Below, piece by piece: positions 54,499-64,000 of a stretch of DNA of 64,000 nucleotides. The stretch is from NCBI GenBank assembly GCA_008704415.1, contig VXIS01000023.1, positions 62,001 through 126,000 on the forward strand. Reading direction: 5' to 3'. The stretch's first letter is position 1, and each line of letters starts with the position of its first letter. The translations under genes and the position numbers were made by a program. The notes under the pieces are model-generated. The model did no database searches, had not been told where the DNA came from, and was given only the letters and a program-made list of their open reading frames with translations. This DNA is from Sphaerosporella brunnea. Lineage: Eukaryota; Ascomycota; Pezizomycetes; Pezizales; Pyronemataceae.

Positions 54499-56712
54499 CT
54501 ATACACCCCCCAACTCAGCGATGCCATCATCGAGTATCTGCAGCACAGCATCATAGGCCTCCCGAATACGCTCTGGTCCCGGCGGACCGCTGTCAACATC
54601 ATCATCCAGCTCAGGCGGGAACGCCGCGCTGCGCCACTTCCTCAGGACGCCCGAGAGCGCGGCCTGGGCCTCAGGCGCCAGCGTGGGGAGGACTGCGTGG
54701 CGGAAACTGGACGGTCTGGTGAACGAAGATTTCGTGCCGTGCGCGGTGAGCCAGGGACGAGGATCGTACGCGGCCGGTGGCGTGAAGATGGTGTGTTCGG
54801 GCGGGGGATCGCGCCGCTGTCCGTTTTTATGGTAGTAGATAGCCATGAAGAGCAGCAGGTAGAAGAAGCTTTCAAGATCGTGCATGGGGTTGTGCGCTTG
54901 CATCGTGTACGGCAGCAGCACGTCCAGCGCCATGAAGTCGAACGTGCCGGTGCGGTGGGCTGCGCCGGAGGTGTCGGTCCGTGGATAGAAGACGGCCAGG
55001 TCGAAGTCGATGAGGAAGCCGCCGCCGCCGACCGGGTTCAAGAGTATGTTGTTTTTGGAGATGTCGCGGTGAAGCACTTGGTGCGTTTCGTACATGTACC
55101 GGTGCCCGACGATGGCATCGCGCAGTGCCTGCAGGAGGTTGGTGTAGGTCCCAAACTGCTTCAGCGGGCGGCCGACAGGGCCAGACACCAGCCGGGTATG
55201 CACCCGGTTGTCAATTTGGCACCCGGCCGCCAGCAGGTTCTTGCTGGTCAGCCCCGGCGGGAGACTTTTCGGGGGCGGATTGGTTGTCTTTGTGGGCAAA
55301 TCGGGTCGCAAACCGCGGATGTCGTCCACGACTGGTTCAGCAGAGCCCGGCAAGAAAACATCGTTGTGCCCGAGATACTGCGGAAGCCCAGGAGTTGAAT
55401 TGGAATGCAACTGCAGGTACCTCCCCTCCGGGTCTCGTCCCGATGAGCGCCATTGATCTTTGACGATGTACACCCATTCTGAGCTGCCGTCGCGAGGGCG
55501 TGCCTTCCAGCACGCGCTGCCCCTGGTGGCGATAGCGATACGCCGTGATACCCAGTCGGGGTCGATGGAAAGCGCGGTGCCAGACATAGACGATGTGTCC
55601 GCGGGTGAATTTGAATTGTCGGACGGTGAAGGTATGTATATGTGAGGATAGACGTCACCAGGCCAGTGAACCGTGGGATCAAAGACAACTTCCGGACCAT
55701 CACCAACCTGGTAGAAAATGGTACGGTCGAAACCAACAGCGGTGGCATCCATCGTGGCAAACGAAGTGATAGCGGCCAGGAAGAGTGCCGGCCGTGTATG
55801 GATATTGATCACAGTCGACCCACAGGCGCCGGCCCTGTCAAAATGCCAGACTCGCATGTCTGACCCACACAGTGTGAACGCGGGAACGAATCGGCGATTC
55901 GGCTGGGACCCAAAAACCTCGCGGGCGTAGTTGGCCAGCTGCAGGACGATGTTGTCGGTGTCCGACTGCGTGGGATTCGACTTGAGTTCCCCAATCGCGC
56001 GGACGTTCTTCCACGACACGGGGCCACCATTCTCTCTTCGCCCGACAAAGACAAGATCTGTTTTCCGCTCGCAGTCCCCGTCGTCTAGGATAATGTCGCC
56101 CGATGCGACCGCATCGTAGATAATGGCGTTCGATGGAAATACGTGACGTGCTCTCTCAGCGAGGGTGGAGAGCAGTTGGCGCAGGAAGGTCAACACGTTC
56201 GCTTCGGACGCGTTCGGTGGCCAATATACCCAGCGCGCGCCAGTGTAAAGGTTGAGGTCGATCGCAGCCTGCAGCATCGATGGCGACCCGGTGAAGGTGT
56301 TCCACAGTTCGGCGACGTTGAAATCCACCTTGCCGTACAACTCGTCGTAGAGGAGCATATCCATCTCCGGCCGAAGCGCGTTCGACGCCGTCTGATCCGT
56401 GTATGCATCGTCGCAAACGCACGACGAGTTGCGCTTCGCGGGCGTGTCAAACGTCGACGATGTGCACGACGCGCGCAGCAGCTTGCGCGACTTCTTGGGA
56501 GCAGCTCTTCGGGGACCGGACTGGGGCTGCGGCGGCGGAGGTGGGAGGGCGAATATCGAGGAAGGATGTGGCGACGTCGCAGGTGATTCGTGAGTCGCGC
56601 CAGACTGAGACGTGAACGCCGACGCCAACGACAGCGAGCTGGGCGGCGATGGTGCTGGACGTGGAGGGGGTGGACAGTCAGCGCGACGGCGTTTTCCGAG
56701 AGAAGACGACAT
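54499..56712 (-). CDS. FunK1-type fungal protein kinase
   Basis: This single-exon gene of 737 codons starts at an ATG at 56712 (MSSSLGKRRRAD). Residues 1-110 are Pro/Ser-rich with a basic KKSRKLLR stretch and look disordered. Residues about 115-330 form the N-terminal region common in FunK1 proteins, with a GELKSNP motif at 241-247. The kinase domain follows. A probable nucleotide-binding Lys is in VYIVKDQW (about 418). The catalytic loop is HRDISKNNILL (HRD at 548-550, Asn 555). The metal-binding motif is DFD rather than DFG (569-571), followed by RTGTFDFMA (587-595) and the family-typical HDLESFFYLL (611-620). FunK1 kinases are expanded in Agaricomycetes; substrates are largely unknown. All key catalytic residues are present, so it is probably active. 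The gene lies between repeat arrays with no linked partner. Confidence 0.93.
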   Translation of the reverse strand: MSSSLGKRRRADCPPPPRPAPSPPSSLSLASAFTSQSGATHESPATSPHPSSIFALPPPPPQPQSGPRRAAPKKSRKLLRASCTSSTFDTPAKRNSSCVCDDAYTDQTASNALRPEMDMLLYDELYGKVDFNVAELWNTFTGSPSMLQAAIDLNLYTGARWVYWPPNASEANVLTFLRQLLSTLAERARHVFPSNAIIYDAVASGDIILDDGDCERKTDLVFVGRRENGGPVSWKNVRAIGELKSNPTQSDTDNIVLQLANYAREVFGSQPNRRFVPAFTLCGSDMRVWHFDRAGACGSTVINIHTRPALFLAAITSFATMDATAVGFDRTIFYQVGDGPEVVFDPTVHWPGDVYPHIYIPSPSDNSNSPADTSSMSGTALSIDPDWVSRRIAIATRGSACWKARPRDGSSEWVYIVKDQWRSSGRDPEGRYLQLHSNSTPGLPQYLGHNDVFLPGSAEPVVDDIRGLRPDLPTKTTNPPPKSLPPGLTSKNLLAAGCQIDNRVHTRLVSGPVGRPLKQFGTYTNLLQALRDAIVGHRYMYETHQVLHRDISKNNILLNPVGGGGFLIDFDLAVFYPRTDTSGAAHRTGTFDFMALDVLLPYTMQAHNPMHDLESFFYLLLFMAIYYHKNGQRRDPPPEHTIFTPPAAYDPRPWLTAHGTKSSFTRPSSFRHAVLPTLAPEAQAALSGVLRKWRSAAFPPELDDDVDSGPPGPERIREAYDAVLQILDDGIAELGGV

Positions 56713-57218
56713 TGCGGATGGTTGCGATGATCGTGCGGCGTAAGCGGTGGTTGTTGAAGGTGTGTGTGACGCGTTGTTGTTTTTGTTTTGGTTTCGTTAG
56801 CGATGCGCGCGTTGTTGTTGTGGTTGTTACCCGGCCGGTGACGCCACGAACCGAAGCCACATGTGGCGCATCACCCTGCGATATCAACCCTATTGACCCT
56901 CGATGGCCACCGAATCAATTGTTCACTGTCCACGAGAACAATTATTGTTTTATCAATTGTTTTGTTCTGCCCTTCGGGCCGTTGCACAGCACATCACTCG
57001 TGTGGATTGGGTCAGTCAGGAGGCTACAACCATCGCAAATGAAGAACTGTCGGTCTACCGGTTAGTTCCTGCGTATCCTTACTATGTGAAGCAGCTGACC
57101 ACTCATTCGTTCTCCATAACTAAGCAGAAGTGATCACTTGCCACGTTAGACATGTATTTCCGGTCGCGGGAACAGCCAAAGAACGAGACCGCAACCAGAT
57201 GAAATAGTACGCAATTTG
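56713..57218. other. upstream region of the kinase gene
   Basis: No second gene was recognised. The upstream sequence (read on the minus strand) has no clear TATA box. Confidence 0.4.
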
Positions 57219-58895
57219 GGTTACTCAATGAACCGCGGGGCCACCCCAAATAACAACCATCCCTGAGGGGATAGATTTGAATACACGGGGAGGATGCGCA
57301 TCTGTTGGTGGCCTATATCTGTCAGCTTGAGCTCATTCCATAGTGAGTAAACGCAGGTAGGTCATTTTGACCCGGAGGGCGACAGGACTCTCCGCGGGGC
57401 CAGCCCACCTGACAACCATCCATGGAAAGATAGATGTGAAGACAGTGGGAGGATCACCGTGCTTTGATGCCATATATCTGTGAATTTCAGCTCATTCCAT
57501 AGAGAGTAAGGGCAGGTATTACATTTTGACCCGGAGACCCACAGGACCGTTCGCGAGGCCACCACACATGACAGCCGTCCATGCGGGATCGATTTGAATG
57601 CAAAGTGAGGAGGAGCGTTATTTGATGCCCTATATCTGTAATTTTGGGCTTATTCCATAGAGAGTAAAGGCCGGTATTCCATTTTGACCCCGACAGACGC
57701 AGGCCCCTCCACGGGGCAACCCAACTTGACAACCATGAATGGGGGGATACATTTGAATACCCAGGGAGCATAAGCGTCCTTTGATGCGTTATATCTGAAA
57801 GTCTGGGCCCATTCCATCGAGAGTAAAGGACGGTAGCTCATTTTCACCACAGGACCCCACATTACAAGCATTCATGGAGGGATAGATTTCAATACACGAG
57901 GAGCATGAGCGTCCTTTGGTGCTCTATATCGGTAGGTTTGGGCTCAATGCATAGAGAGTAAAGGCCGGTAGCATATTTTGACCCTGAAAGCCACAGGACC
58001 CTCCGCGGGGCCACTCCACATGACAACCTTCCATGGAGCGATAGATTTCATTATACGGGGAGCATGAGCGTCTTTTGATGCTTTATATGTGAAAGTTATT
58101 CCATAAAGAGTAAATGCCGGTAGTGCATTTTGACCTGGAAAGACACAGGACCCGTCGCAGCCCCACCGAACATGACAACCATCGATGGGAGGGGGGGGAT
58201 AGATTTGATTATCCGGCGAGGATGAGCGTCATTTGGTGCTCTATATCTGTAAGTTTGAGCCCATTCCACGGAGAGTAAACGACGGTAGCTCATTTTGGCC
58301 TGGAGAGCCACAGGACTCTCCGCGAGGCCGCCTCACATGACCACCATTGATGGGGGGATAGATTTGGATACACGGGAAGGATGTGAGTCCTTTAATGCTC
58401 TATATCTGCAAGTTTGGGCTCATTTGATAGAGAGCAATGGCCGGTAGCTCATTTTAACCAGGAGAGCGACAGGACCCTCCGCGTGGCCTTCCACATGACA
58501 AGGATCGATGCGGTGGGGGGGGGGGGGTGGATAGATTTGATTATCCGGCGAGGATTAGCGCCATTTGGTGCCCTATATATTTTCAAGTGTGGGCTCATTC
58601 CATAGACAGTGAAGGCTGGTAGCGCATTTTGACCTGGAGAGCCCTCCGCGCGGCCAGTCCACCTGACGACCATTGATGGGGGGATATATTTGAATACCCG
58701 GGGAGGAGAAGCGTCCTTTGATGCGTTATATCTGAAAGTCTGGGCCCATTCCATAGAGAGTAAAGGCCGGTCTCTCATTTTAACGACAGGACCCCACATG
58801 ACAACCCTCTATGGGGGGCTAGATTTGAAGACACGGTGAGGATGCGCTTTCTTTGGTGCCCTGTATATGTCAGCTTGAGCTCCCTCCATCGAGAG
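57219..58895. repeat. ~155-bp satellite, array 4 (11 copies)
   Basis: This is the largest array, in the same orientation as arrays 1 and 2. GATAGATTTGAAT-type anchors lie near 57262, 57428, 57582, 57743, 57878, 58036, 58195, 58357, 58530, 58678 and 58815, each with a GAGTAAAGGCCGGTA-like phrase. A long G-run at about 58513-58525 interrupts one unit. Confidence 0.95.
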
Positions 58896-60262
58896 TAAAT
58901 ACACCCGAAGCTCAGCAACAGCGGCACCGGCAACCAGCGTCACGTCACTAGGGCTGACGCCAGCAATGAAGCTAAAGTGTTCGGCCGAGATGGATGCAGC
59001 GTTCCCAATAGCCAGCGCGCCGGTCGGGGGGGATCTCAAAAACGGCCGACCTGTTTGGGCTGGCCCTCCGGCTTCCATGGGATGCGCGATGGGGAATGGA
59101 GCCACAGCTCCACGGAAATACACTTCTGTTTACCACGTAACTCGGTCAAAGTGATGGTTGCATGACATGTTCACCTCAGTCCCAGTCCGGCAGCGCGCTC
59201 GCACAGCCGCGGTTGTTGGGCGGGGTATTAGGAACACTGGATCGATGTGATAAAACGATAGGGATGCTGCACTCAGGCCGGTGGTAAGCCAGGGCTGTGG
59301 TGGTCATCCCCCGGTGAGGCCAGCGGCAAAGCCAAGAAGACCCGTGAACCAGACTACATAGCCGTGTGAACTGTTTGCGTATCCGCGGCAGCCAACCAGG
59401 GGTTCAGTCACTTGGTTTGACCGCTGTAGACGCCCCAGGCAGCGCAGCCATCGCGGTGAGTGGACTACCAAGCAGAAGGGAAAGGTACTGTCGGTGTCGC
59501 GGAGAGGCATAGCCACCAGTCGGAATGAGAGTAAACCTCACTCGAGTGCGTAACAAGGGAGTCAAGGGCTGCATCCTCCAGGGCGGAAGCAGTGTCAATG
59601 ATGTGGGGGCGACGCGTGCTGTGGTCCATCCTTCACCCAAATTAATCCGCCCGTTGATCTGTGGTGACTCAGCACATTCATTTTGCAGTCCCTTGGACCA
59701 ACTGCAGCATTGCTGGCGAGGATTCCACGCCCGGCAAGGCCCGGATTTGGCAACGAAAACTAACTCCGAGGTCTGAAATGTCCAGCGTGCTGGGGTACAA
59801 GTCTTCGCAGTCATCTATCTATGGCGCAACGTTTATCGATAGGTTAATCAACAGCTTGTGCCCTACATGCATTCAGTCACTCCACCGAATTGATACCTGG
59901 GAATATGGGGTCGTATTATCACTTCATGTCCTCCGAACGCCGGGATCTGGTTAGTACTACACTCCCAGTTCCCTCAGCCTGAACAACTGCCAGCTGTTAC
60001 GCTGCATGCACTGGCTTTTCAACCGATCAAGCCTGTTTGTAGTCACGCGGCGGTTATCCTGGTGTGTTGACTGCCTTCTTTCCTGGCGGAATGGCTTCTT
60101 CCTAAGGACGTTGACATCGGATCATGTAATCCCCTTCTTCCGGGCCAACACCGGCATGTGGAAAGTGCGCACAATACGTTGGGGGCGCGGTGATTGCTGT
60201 GACCATTCATCCTTGTTTCTTGGGCAAGGTATGCAATTGCTGTAGTTATTCTCAAGCTCCAG
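58896..60262. other. no recognised gene
   Basis: Frames up to about 136 codons overlap on both strands without a domain signature. Confidence 0.4.
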
Positions 60263-60383
60263 GTGCGCATTCACCCGCAGGGTTTCTACTACACTTTGTG
60301 CAAATGGGTAAATTGGAAAGCTGGACATTGGACAGTCAGTCTCGCCCAAATCAGCAATTTAGACGGCCCAAACGGTTTTTTTC

Positions 60384-61178
60384 TTGATTGGAATGCATCC
60401 TTCCGACACACCACTCGCTTCAGGCTTACCAGCAACGCCACGTGGTTCCCGTCGTCGGGTTCCAGCAGCACCCCGCGAGTTGTACCGCCACGGGGACAAG
60501 GTGTGTCGAGGAGTACGCCAACGCGTCACTCGCCGTGAGATTCTCTTGAACTCAACAAGAGGGTTGGTAGAGTGCCATGATCCCCGTTTGCTCGATGAGT
60601 GGACGCTGTTGCAGAACTTACCACCACAAACGGCAACACGCGAGGCGGAGATGCGGACGCGGGCGCGGACTCCCCTCCACACCGATAGGGACGGACCCTT
60701 GGGTCTTCATTTCGCCGCCCTCCAGGAAGGATACGATGCCAGCATGGGCCAGTTTGGTCACAGAGGCTCGAAGCAAAAAGCCCCTCGAACAACGAGGGTA
60801 TCACACGCTGAGCATTTCTTGTTTTTTTTTTTTTTTTTATCTTGCTTTTCCCGTTTTGAATCAAACACAGTAGCCAGCATATTTCCCCCACCCGAGGGGA
60901 AACATCGCAGCGACAAGACCTGCAGCACGCACCCCGCTTCACACAGCACGCACCCGCCTTCAGACAACCGCCTCCCCACGGTCTGGAAGCACTTCGCCGT
61001 TCAACCGCTGCTGCTCAACGACGATGGGGTACCAATTGTCAACACCCCCCGAGAGCTCGGCCAACATTCGGTCGCATTCCTTGACTTTTTGGGATTCGCA
61101 AAACGAAATGTACGGACTTCGAAAAAAAAGCAGCGGGGCGGGGTCTTGACGGGGAACATTGGGCTCCGCCTGTGGTAG
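60384..61178 (+). CDS. uncertain 264-codon reading frame, unknown
   Basis: The frame is open for 264 codons and crosses a 17-T homopolymer (60822-60838) that encodes six phenylalanines. The part before it (REILLNSTRGLVECHDPRLL, then LHFAALQEGYDASMGQFGHR) and the part after it (KHFAVQPLLLNDDGVPIVNT) look more protein-like than the middle. The poly-T could therefore lie in an unrecognised intron or UTR. No domain was recognised. The first codons overlap another frame (GFYYTLCKWVNWKAGHW) that also looks protein-like, so a broken gene is possible. Confidence 0.3.
   Translation: MIGMHPSDTPLASGLPATPRGSRRRVPAAPRELYRHGDKVCRGVRQRVTRREILLNSTRGLVECHDPRLLDEWTLLQNLPPQTATREAEMRTRARTPLHTDRDGPLGLHFAALQEGYDASMGQFGHRGSKQKAPRTTRVSHAEHFLFFFFFLSCFSRFESNTVASIFPPPEGKHRSDKTCSTHPASHSTHPPSDNRLPTVWKHFAVQPLLLNDDGVPIVNTPRELGQHSVAFLDFLGFAKRNVRTSKKKQRGGVLTGNIGLRLW
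60822..60838. repeat. 17-T homopolymer
   Basis: Uninterrupted T run; its length is prone to sequencing error. Confidence 0.85.
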
Positions 61179-61335
61179 AGAGGGGTACCGTATTAGCAGC
61201 GGCTCATTTGGATTCTTCCGATGACTAACAACGGGATATCGCTCGTTTAATATTTGACCGAGTTTTCGTATCAATCACAGCATGAACGTGATCGGGGTCT
61301 GTGTTGGGGCCGAAAGCCTGCCGGATTGCCGCTGA

Positions 61336-61510
61336 TAGGGCTGCCCCGATCTTAATTCCGGGTCACCGGCCACCGGACAGCACCTATCAGATATCCAGGT
61401 TTTTGTAATGCCGGCCCGAACCTGTCGGGCTTGCCACATCACCAGCCGGACCTGACCCACTCCGTGTGGCCCTGCTTGACTCGGCGGCCGGCCAGACTAT
61501 TGACCGCCCC
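61336..61510. mobile_element. MITE family A, short deletion derivative
   Basis: The ends are TAGGGCTGCC (left) and, read inward from the right, GGGGCGGTCAATAGTC. The interior words CACCTATCAGATATCCAGG and GGCCGGCC match family A copies at 22438-22910 and 31964-32066. The flanking 8-mers (GCCGCTGA, GGCGTGGA) agree at only 5 of 8 positions, so no duplication is claimed. Confidence 0.6.
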
Positions 61511-63010
61511 GGCGTGGAGCCAGGTGATGCGTCAGGGGTCCGCAGGTGCGCGCCGAAAGCCATGGTAAGCAGTGCTCGTTTTCTAAAGCGCTGTCAGCGT
61601 GTCCCCTGCCGACGACGGTCATGCAGACGTGCGGCAAACGCGGTTTTCATCGGCGGCGCTGCCTGGCCGTGGCGGAATCAACACCTGTCTAGGCAGCGCA
61701 GAGTGAACAGCCTCGCTATTCCCACACCCCTCCGAATTACGACACCTATCCCGCGTTTCTTTGCAGCACCGATATAGATACGGAGACGGCCCCGTGCAGC
61801 AATCTGGGGCCTTGCGCGTGCTCGATCGACTCGCGTGTTGCCTGCTGGTACAGTGTGGGAAGGTTTTCAACTCTTTTAAGCCACTCGGATAGCCGCCAGA
61901 CGCGTCAGACTAGGACCAGCCGCAATATCGACGGCGAACGGGACACATCAAACAACAGGAGCCAACCTAAGACTCACCATGAACCTAGCCTGCAAACGCG
62001 CACAATATCCAGCCACAATCCACCCACGCGGACACCTCCTCGGGTGATCAACAAGCGCCGCGAACACGGCCCCACCTGGCTGGACACTCTTGCCGCAGGT
62101 TGGAAGCAGGCTCCAGGTGACGAGTGGGAAGGGATTTAGAGCGAGTTGATGCGACACGGGTAGGCTGGGCAGATCAGACGCGTCCCCGCTTTTCTCCATT
62201 AAAGTGAGTGATAGTGAACATCCGCCCGGGGTGCAGTCATCAGCATAGCGCCACTGAATGGTAACATGTGAGTGAAACTGGGTGCAGTTGCTTTCATTCA
62301 GGTTCGTCGCTAACGCTTCTTCACAGCTCCGCTCCGCAATGAGTGCCGCATCACGGCTAATCACTCAGACCCGGTCTTTTCCGTGTTTAGCCACAAGTGA
62401 TTTTCCGCCTCGCGTGACCTTTGGGTTATATAGTAGAAGATTATGCAATAATCAGCCCGCACGTAATGCGTCCCTGGCTGTAGGATGGATTTTGAAAGTC
62501 TAGGTTTAGTGGAATACGCGCTGGCATCCAGGCCTGTTGAGTAATGACCGGAAACGGGTCTTCCACACAACTGGTTTGGACTAGTCTTTTCAAAGAAATG
62601 GCGACTGTGTATCAGGAAAACACCGTGAATTGAGCTCACAGTCATTGAAATTGACGTTTTATTTTGCAGATTATTGATTTTGTCAACTCTATAGATTGTA
62701 ACAAGTGGATTTGTTGGTGGTGTTTCATAGTTGTCCCGAAAGATGCAGACATGCGGAGCGCGTCTTGCCCGGACGCGATACCGTGACGCGAATCACTCTC
62801 TTCCCCAATAACCACTTTTCCCATTCTCGCCACTGAACACGCGTCTCCAGTCACGTTGACAGCACAGGAAACAAAGAAAACACAGGGGAGGAAATCTGGG
62901 CGGACTTTAGCACGCGGTTTAAGATTATGGGGAAAAAAAAAAAGATCAAATGCTTACGTACGTACCTAAAATTTCGAAAAGAATAAAAAGGCTGTATTTT
63001 TCAATACCTG
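61511..63010. other. no recognised gene
   Basis: Short frames only. A T/A-rich patch near 62930-62990 lies just downstream of the minus-strand gene at 63011 and may include its 3' untranslated region. Confidence 0.4.
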
Positions 63011-63874
63011 CTAGTTGAACCTGATTCTCTTCGCCAATTGCTTTTCGTATTGAATCTGCGTCTCTGTTGCTGCAACAGTCTCCGGTGAGGCAGCCACTAT
63101 CGCACGGCGCTTGCGGGAGGGCGCCCTGGGAGTTTCGGAGTCGGAGGTGGGCGACGACAGGTGCGGAGAAGGCAACAGGCATGCCACGGGAGAGGGCAAC
63201 TCGGCACCCGAGGAGGGCGGAGCAGGCGACAGGCTGGGTGGGGAGGGCGAAACAGCCGGCACTCTGGGAGGGGAGGGCGGAGCAGGCGACACTCTGTGCA
63301 GAGAGGGGTCTTCGTTCTCTGGACGTCTGGCCAGAACAGCCTGCAGCCTTGCGTCCAACATGTCCTTAATCTTGCCAGGGAGCACCTTCAGCTGGTCCTC
63401 GTTCCTTTTCCCGTGAGCCTCGTGGTTACGCTGCCACTGCTGCAGGGCAGCCCTGCGCACATCGTCCTGCTGCTGCCATTGCTGGTGCTGTTGCTGCGGC
63501 TGCTGGGCTGGAGGGAGGACCAGAACAACCACCAGGGTGAGTGGGGATGGGGAAACCTCCGGAATGCCGCGTTTCCGAACGTCGACCATCCCCAGCCCAA
63601 CCATCGAAGTGCCGAACGTGTAAAGCTGGTTGTCCTTGGTCACAGCGTGCACCCCCGATCTATAGAGGACCAGGAACCTGTTGAAAATTTTTACGTGGTT
63701 GAAGGCCTCAGTGAGGACCGCCTCCCACTGCGGCACAGCGTGGTTGTTGCCGGGGTGGGACGCGGTGTACCATGTGTTATCGCTGATGAACTGCACTATG
63801 AGGATGTGAGTCTTCAGGTCGCTTCTGCGTGGCGCCGGGAGCCCGTACTTGGCGTAAAGTTCCGCTTGGTTCAT
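63011..63874 (-). CDS. TEA-NH family protein, intact copy, unknown function
   Basis: An uninterrupted 287-codon frame starts at an ATG at 63874 (MNQAELYAKYGLPAPRR). Residues about 20-105 form a compact conserved core: HILIVQFISDNTWY, AVLTEAFNHVKIFNRF, LYRSGVHAVTKDNQLYTF and GTSMVGLGMVDVRK. A Gln/His-rich stretch follows (about 123-145), then QLKVLPGKIKDMLDARLQ, a Pro/Ser-rich region (about 190-250) and a basic tail with SRKRRAI and KRIRFN that could be nuclear-localisation signals. The conserved core recurs in broken form at 6631-7138 and 38244-38606, and as a short piece near 36984-37029. It is therefore a multicopy family, perhaps carried by an unrecognised mobile element. No known domain was identified. 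Confidence 0.6.
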   Translation of the reverse strand: MNQAELYAKYGLPAPRRSDLKTHILIVQFISDNTWYTASHPGNNHAVPQWEAVLTEAFNHVKIFNRFLVLYRSGVHAVTKDNQLYTFGTSMVGLGMVDVRKRGIPEVSPSPLTLVVVLVLPPAQQPQQQHQQWQQQDDVRRAALQQWQRNHEAHGKRNEDQLKVLPGKIKDMLDARLQAVLARRPENEDPSLHRVSPAPPSPPRVPAVSPSPPSLSPAPPSSGAELPSPVACLLPSPHLSSPTSDSETPRAPSRKRRAIVAASPETVAATETQIQYEKQLAKRIRFN

Positions 63875-64000
63875 GGTGCAGGCGTCGGGTTTGAGATGGT
63901 GTGTGTGAGGTCTGCGAGCGGTTGACGATAGGATTTGCGCAGTTGACTTTAAGCATGCCGAGATCGCCGAGCTTGAGAAGACGCCAAATGCGCTGTGTAT
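63875..64000. other. upstream flank of the 63-kb gene
   Basis: No TATA box or other signal could be defined before the window ends. Confidence 0.3.

Noticed and set aside
54697..55398. 233-codon plus-strand frame opposite the kinase
   Set aside because: It is antisense to the FunK1 kinase domain and arises from its codon bias.
57219..58895. Regular ~155-bp repeats considered as a CRISPR-like array
   Set aside because: The whole unit repeats with no unique spacers, the context is eukaryotic, and no cas genes are present. It is a satellite.

Overview
The window looks like repeat-rich, gene-poor chromosomal DNA of a mushroom-forming basidiomycete (Agaricomycetes). The main evidence is a FunK1-type fungal protein kinase, spliceosomal introns of about 40-55 nt with GTATGT donors and CTGAC branch sites, many hAT-type DNA transposons with 8-bp target duplications, and a non-LTR reverse-transcriptase fragment. 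No bacterial-style operons, rRNA genes, convincing tRNA genes or CRISPR arrays were seen. Species cannot be fixed from the sequence.

Layout. 0-5 kb: a ~155-bp satellite array, a tiny TA-flanked palindromic MITE, and a decayed ~400-bp tandem array interrupted by a 504-bp hAT MITE. 5.6-10.2 kb: decayed copies of an exon-like module, one broken member of a multicopy unknown gene family (called the TEA-NH family here), and a second hAT MITE. 11.8-14.7 kb: a complete and apparently intact BED-finger hAT transposon. 15-17 kb: satellite, then a bidirectional promoter serving a three-exon unknown gene and a short divergent reading frame. 17.8-28 kb: further hAT MITEs, a 14-unit minisatellite, a PIF/Harbinger fragment, small tandem repeats, an inverted satellite array and a decayed acidic coding region. 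31-36.7 kb: two units of a ~0.45-kb repeat, a second (inverted) copy of the bidirectional promoter with a broken coiled-coil gene, a LINE reverse-transcriptase stub cut by a second, decayed hAT element, and MITE fragments. 36.8-47.4 kb: a mosaic of many fragments of one unknown ~245-residue gene, interspersed with about 15 clusters of a 33-bp minisatellite. 48.9-54.1 kb: an array of ~0.36-0.5-kb repeats holding a full-length but decayed Tc1/mariner element and a hAT-like MITE. 54.5-56.7 kb: the FunK1 kinase gene. 57.2-58.9 kb: the largest satellite array. 59-64 kb: sparse sequence ending in an intact member of the TEA-NH family.

How it fits together. The best-supported intact genes are the hAT transposase, the FunK1 kinase and the 287-codon gene at the right end. 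The gene at 16.2-17.1 kb is well supported by intron structure but has no recognised family. Most of the rest was made by transposition (hAT families with conserved ends and 8-bp duplications), tandem duplication, and reshuffling at short homologies.
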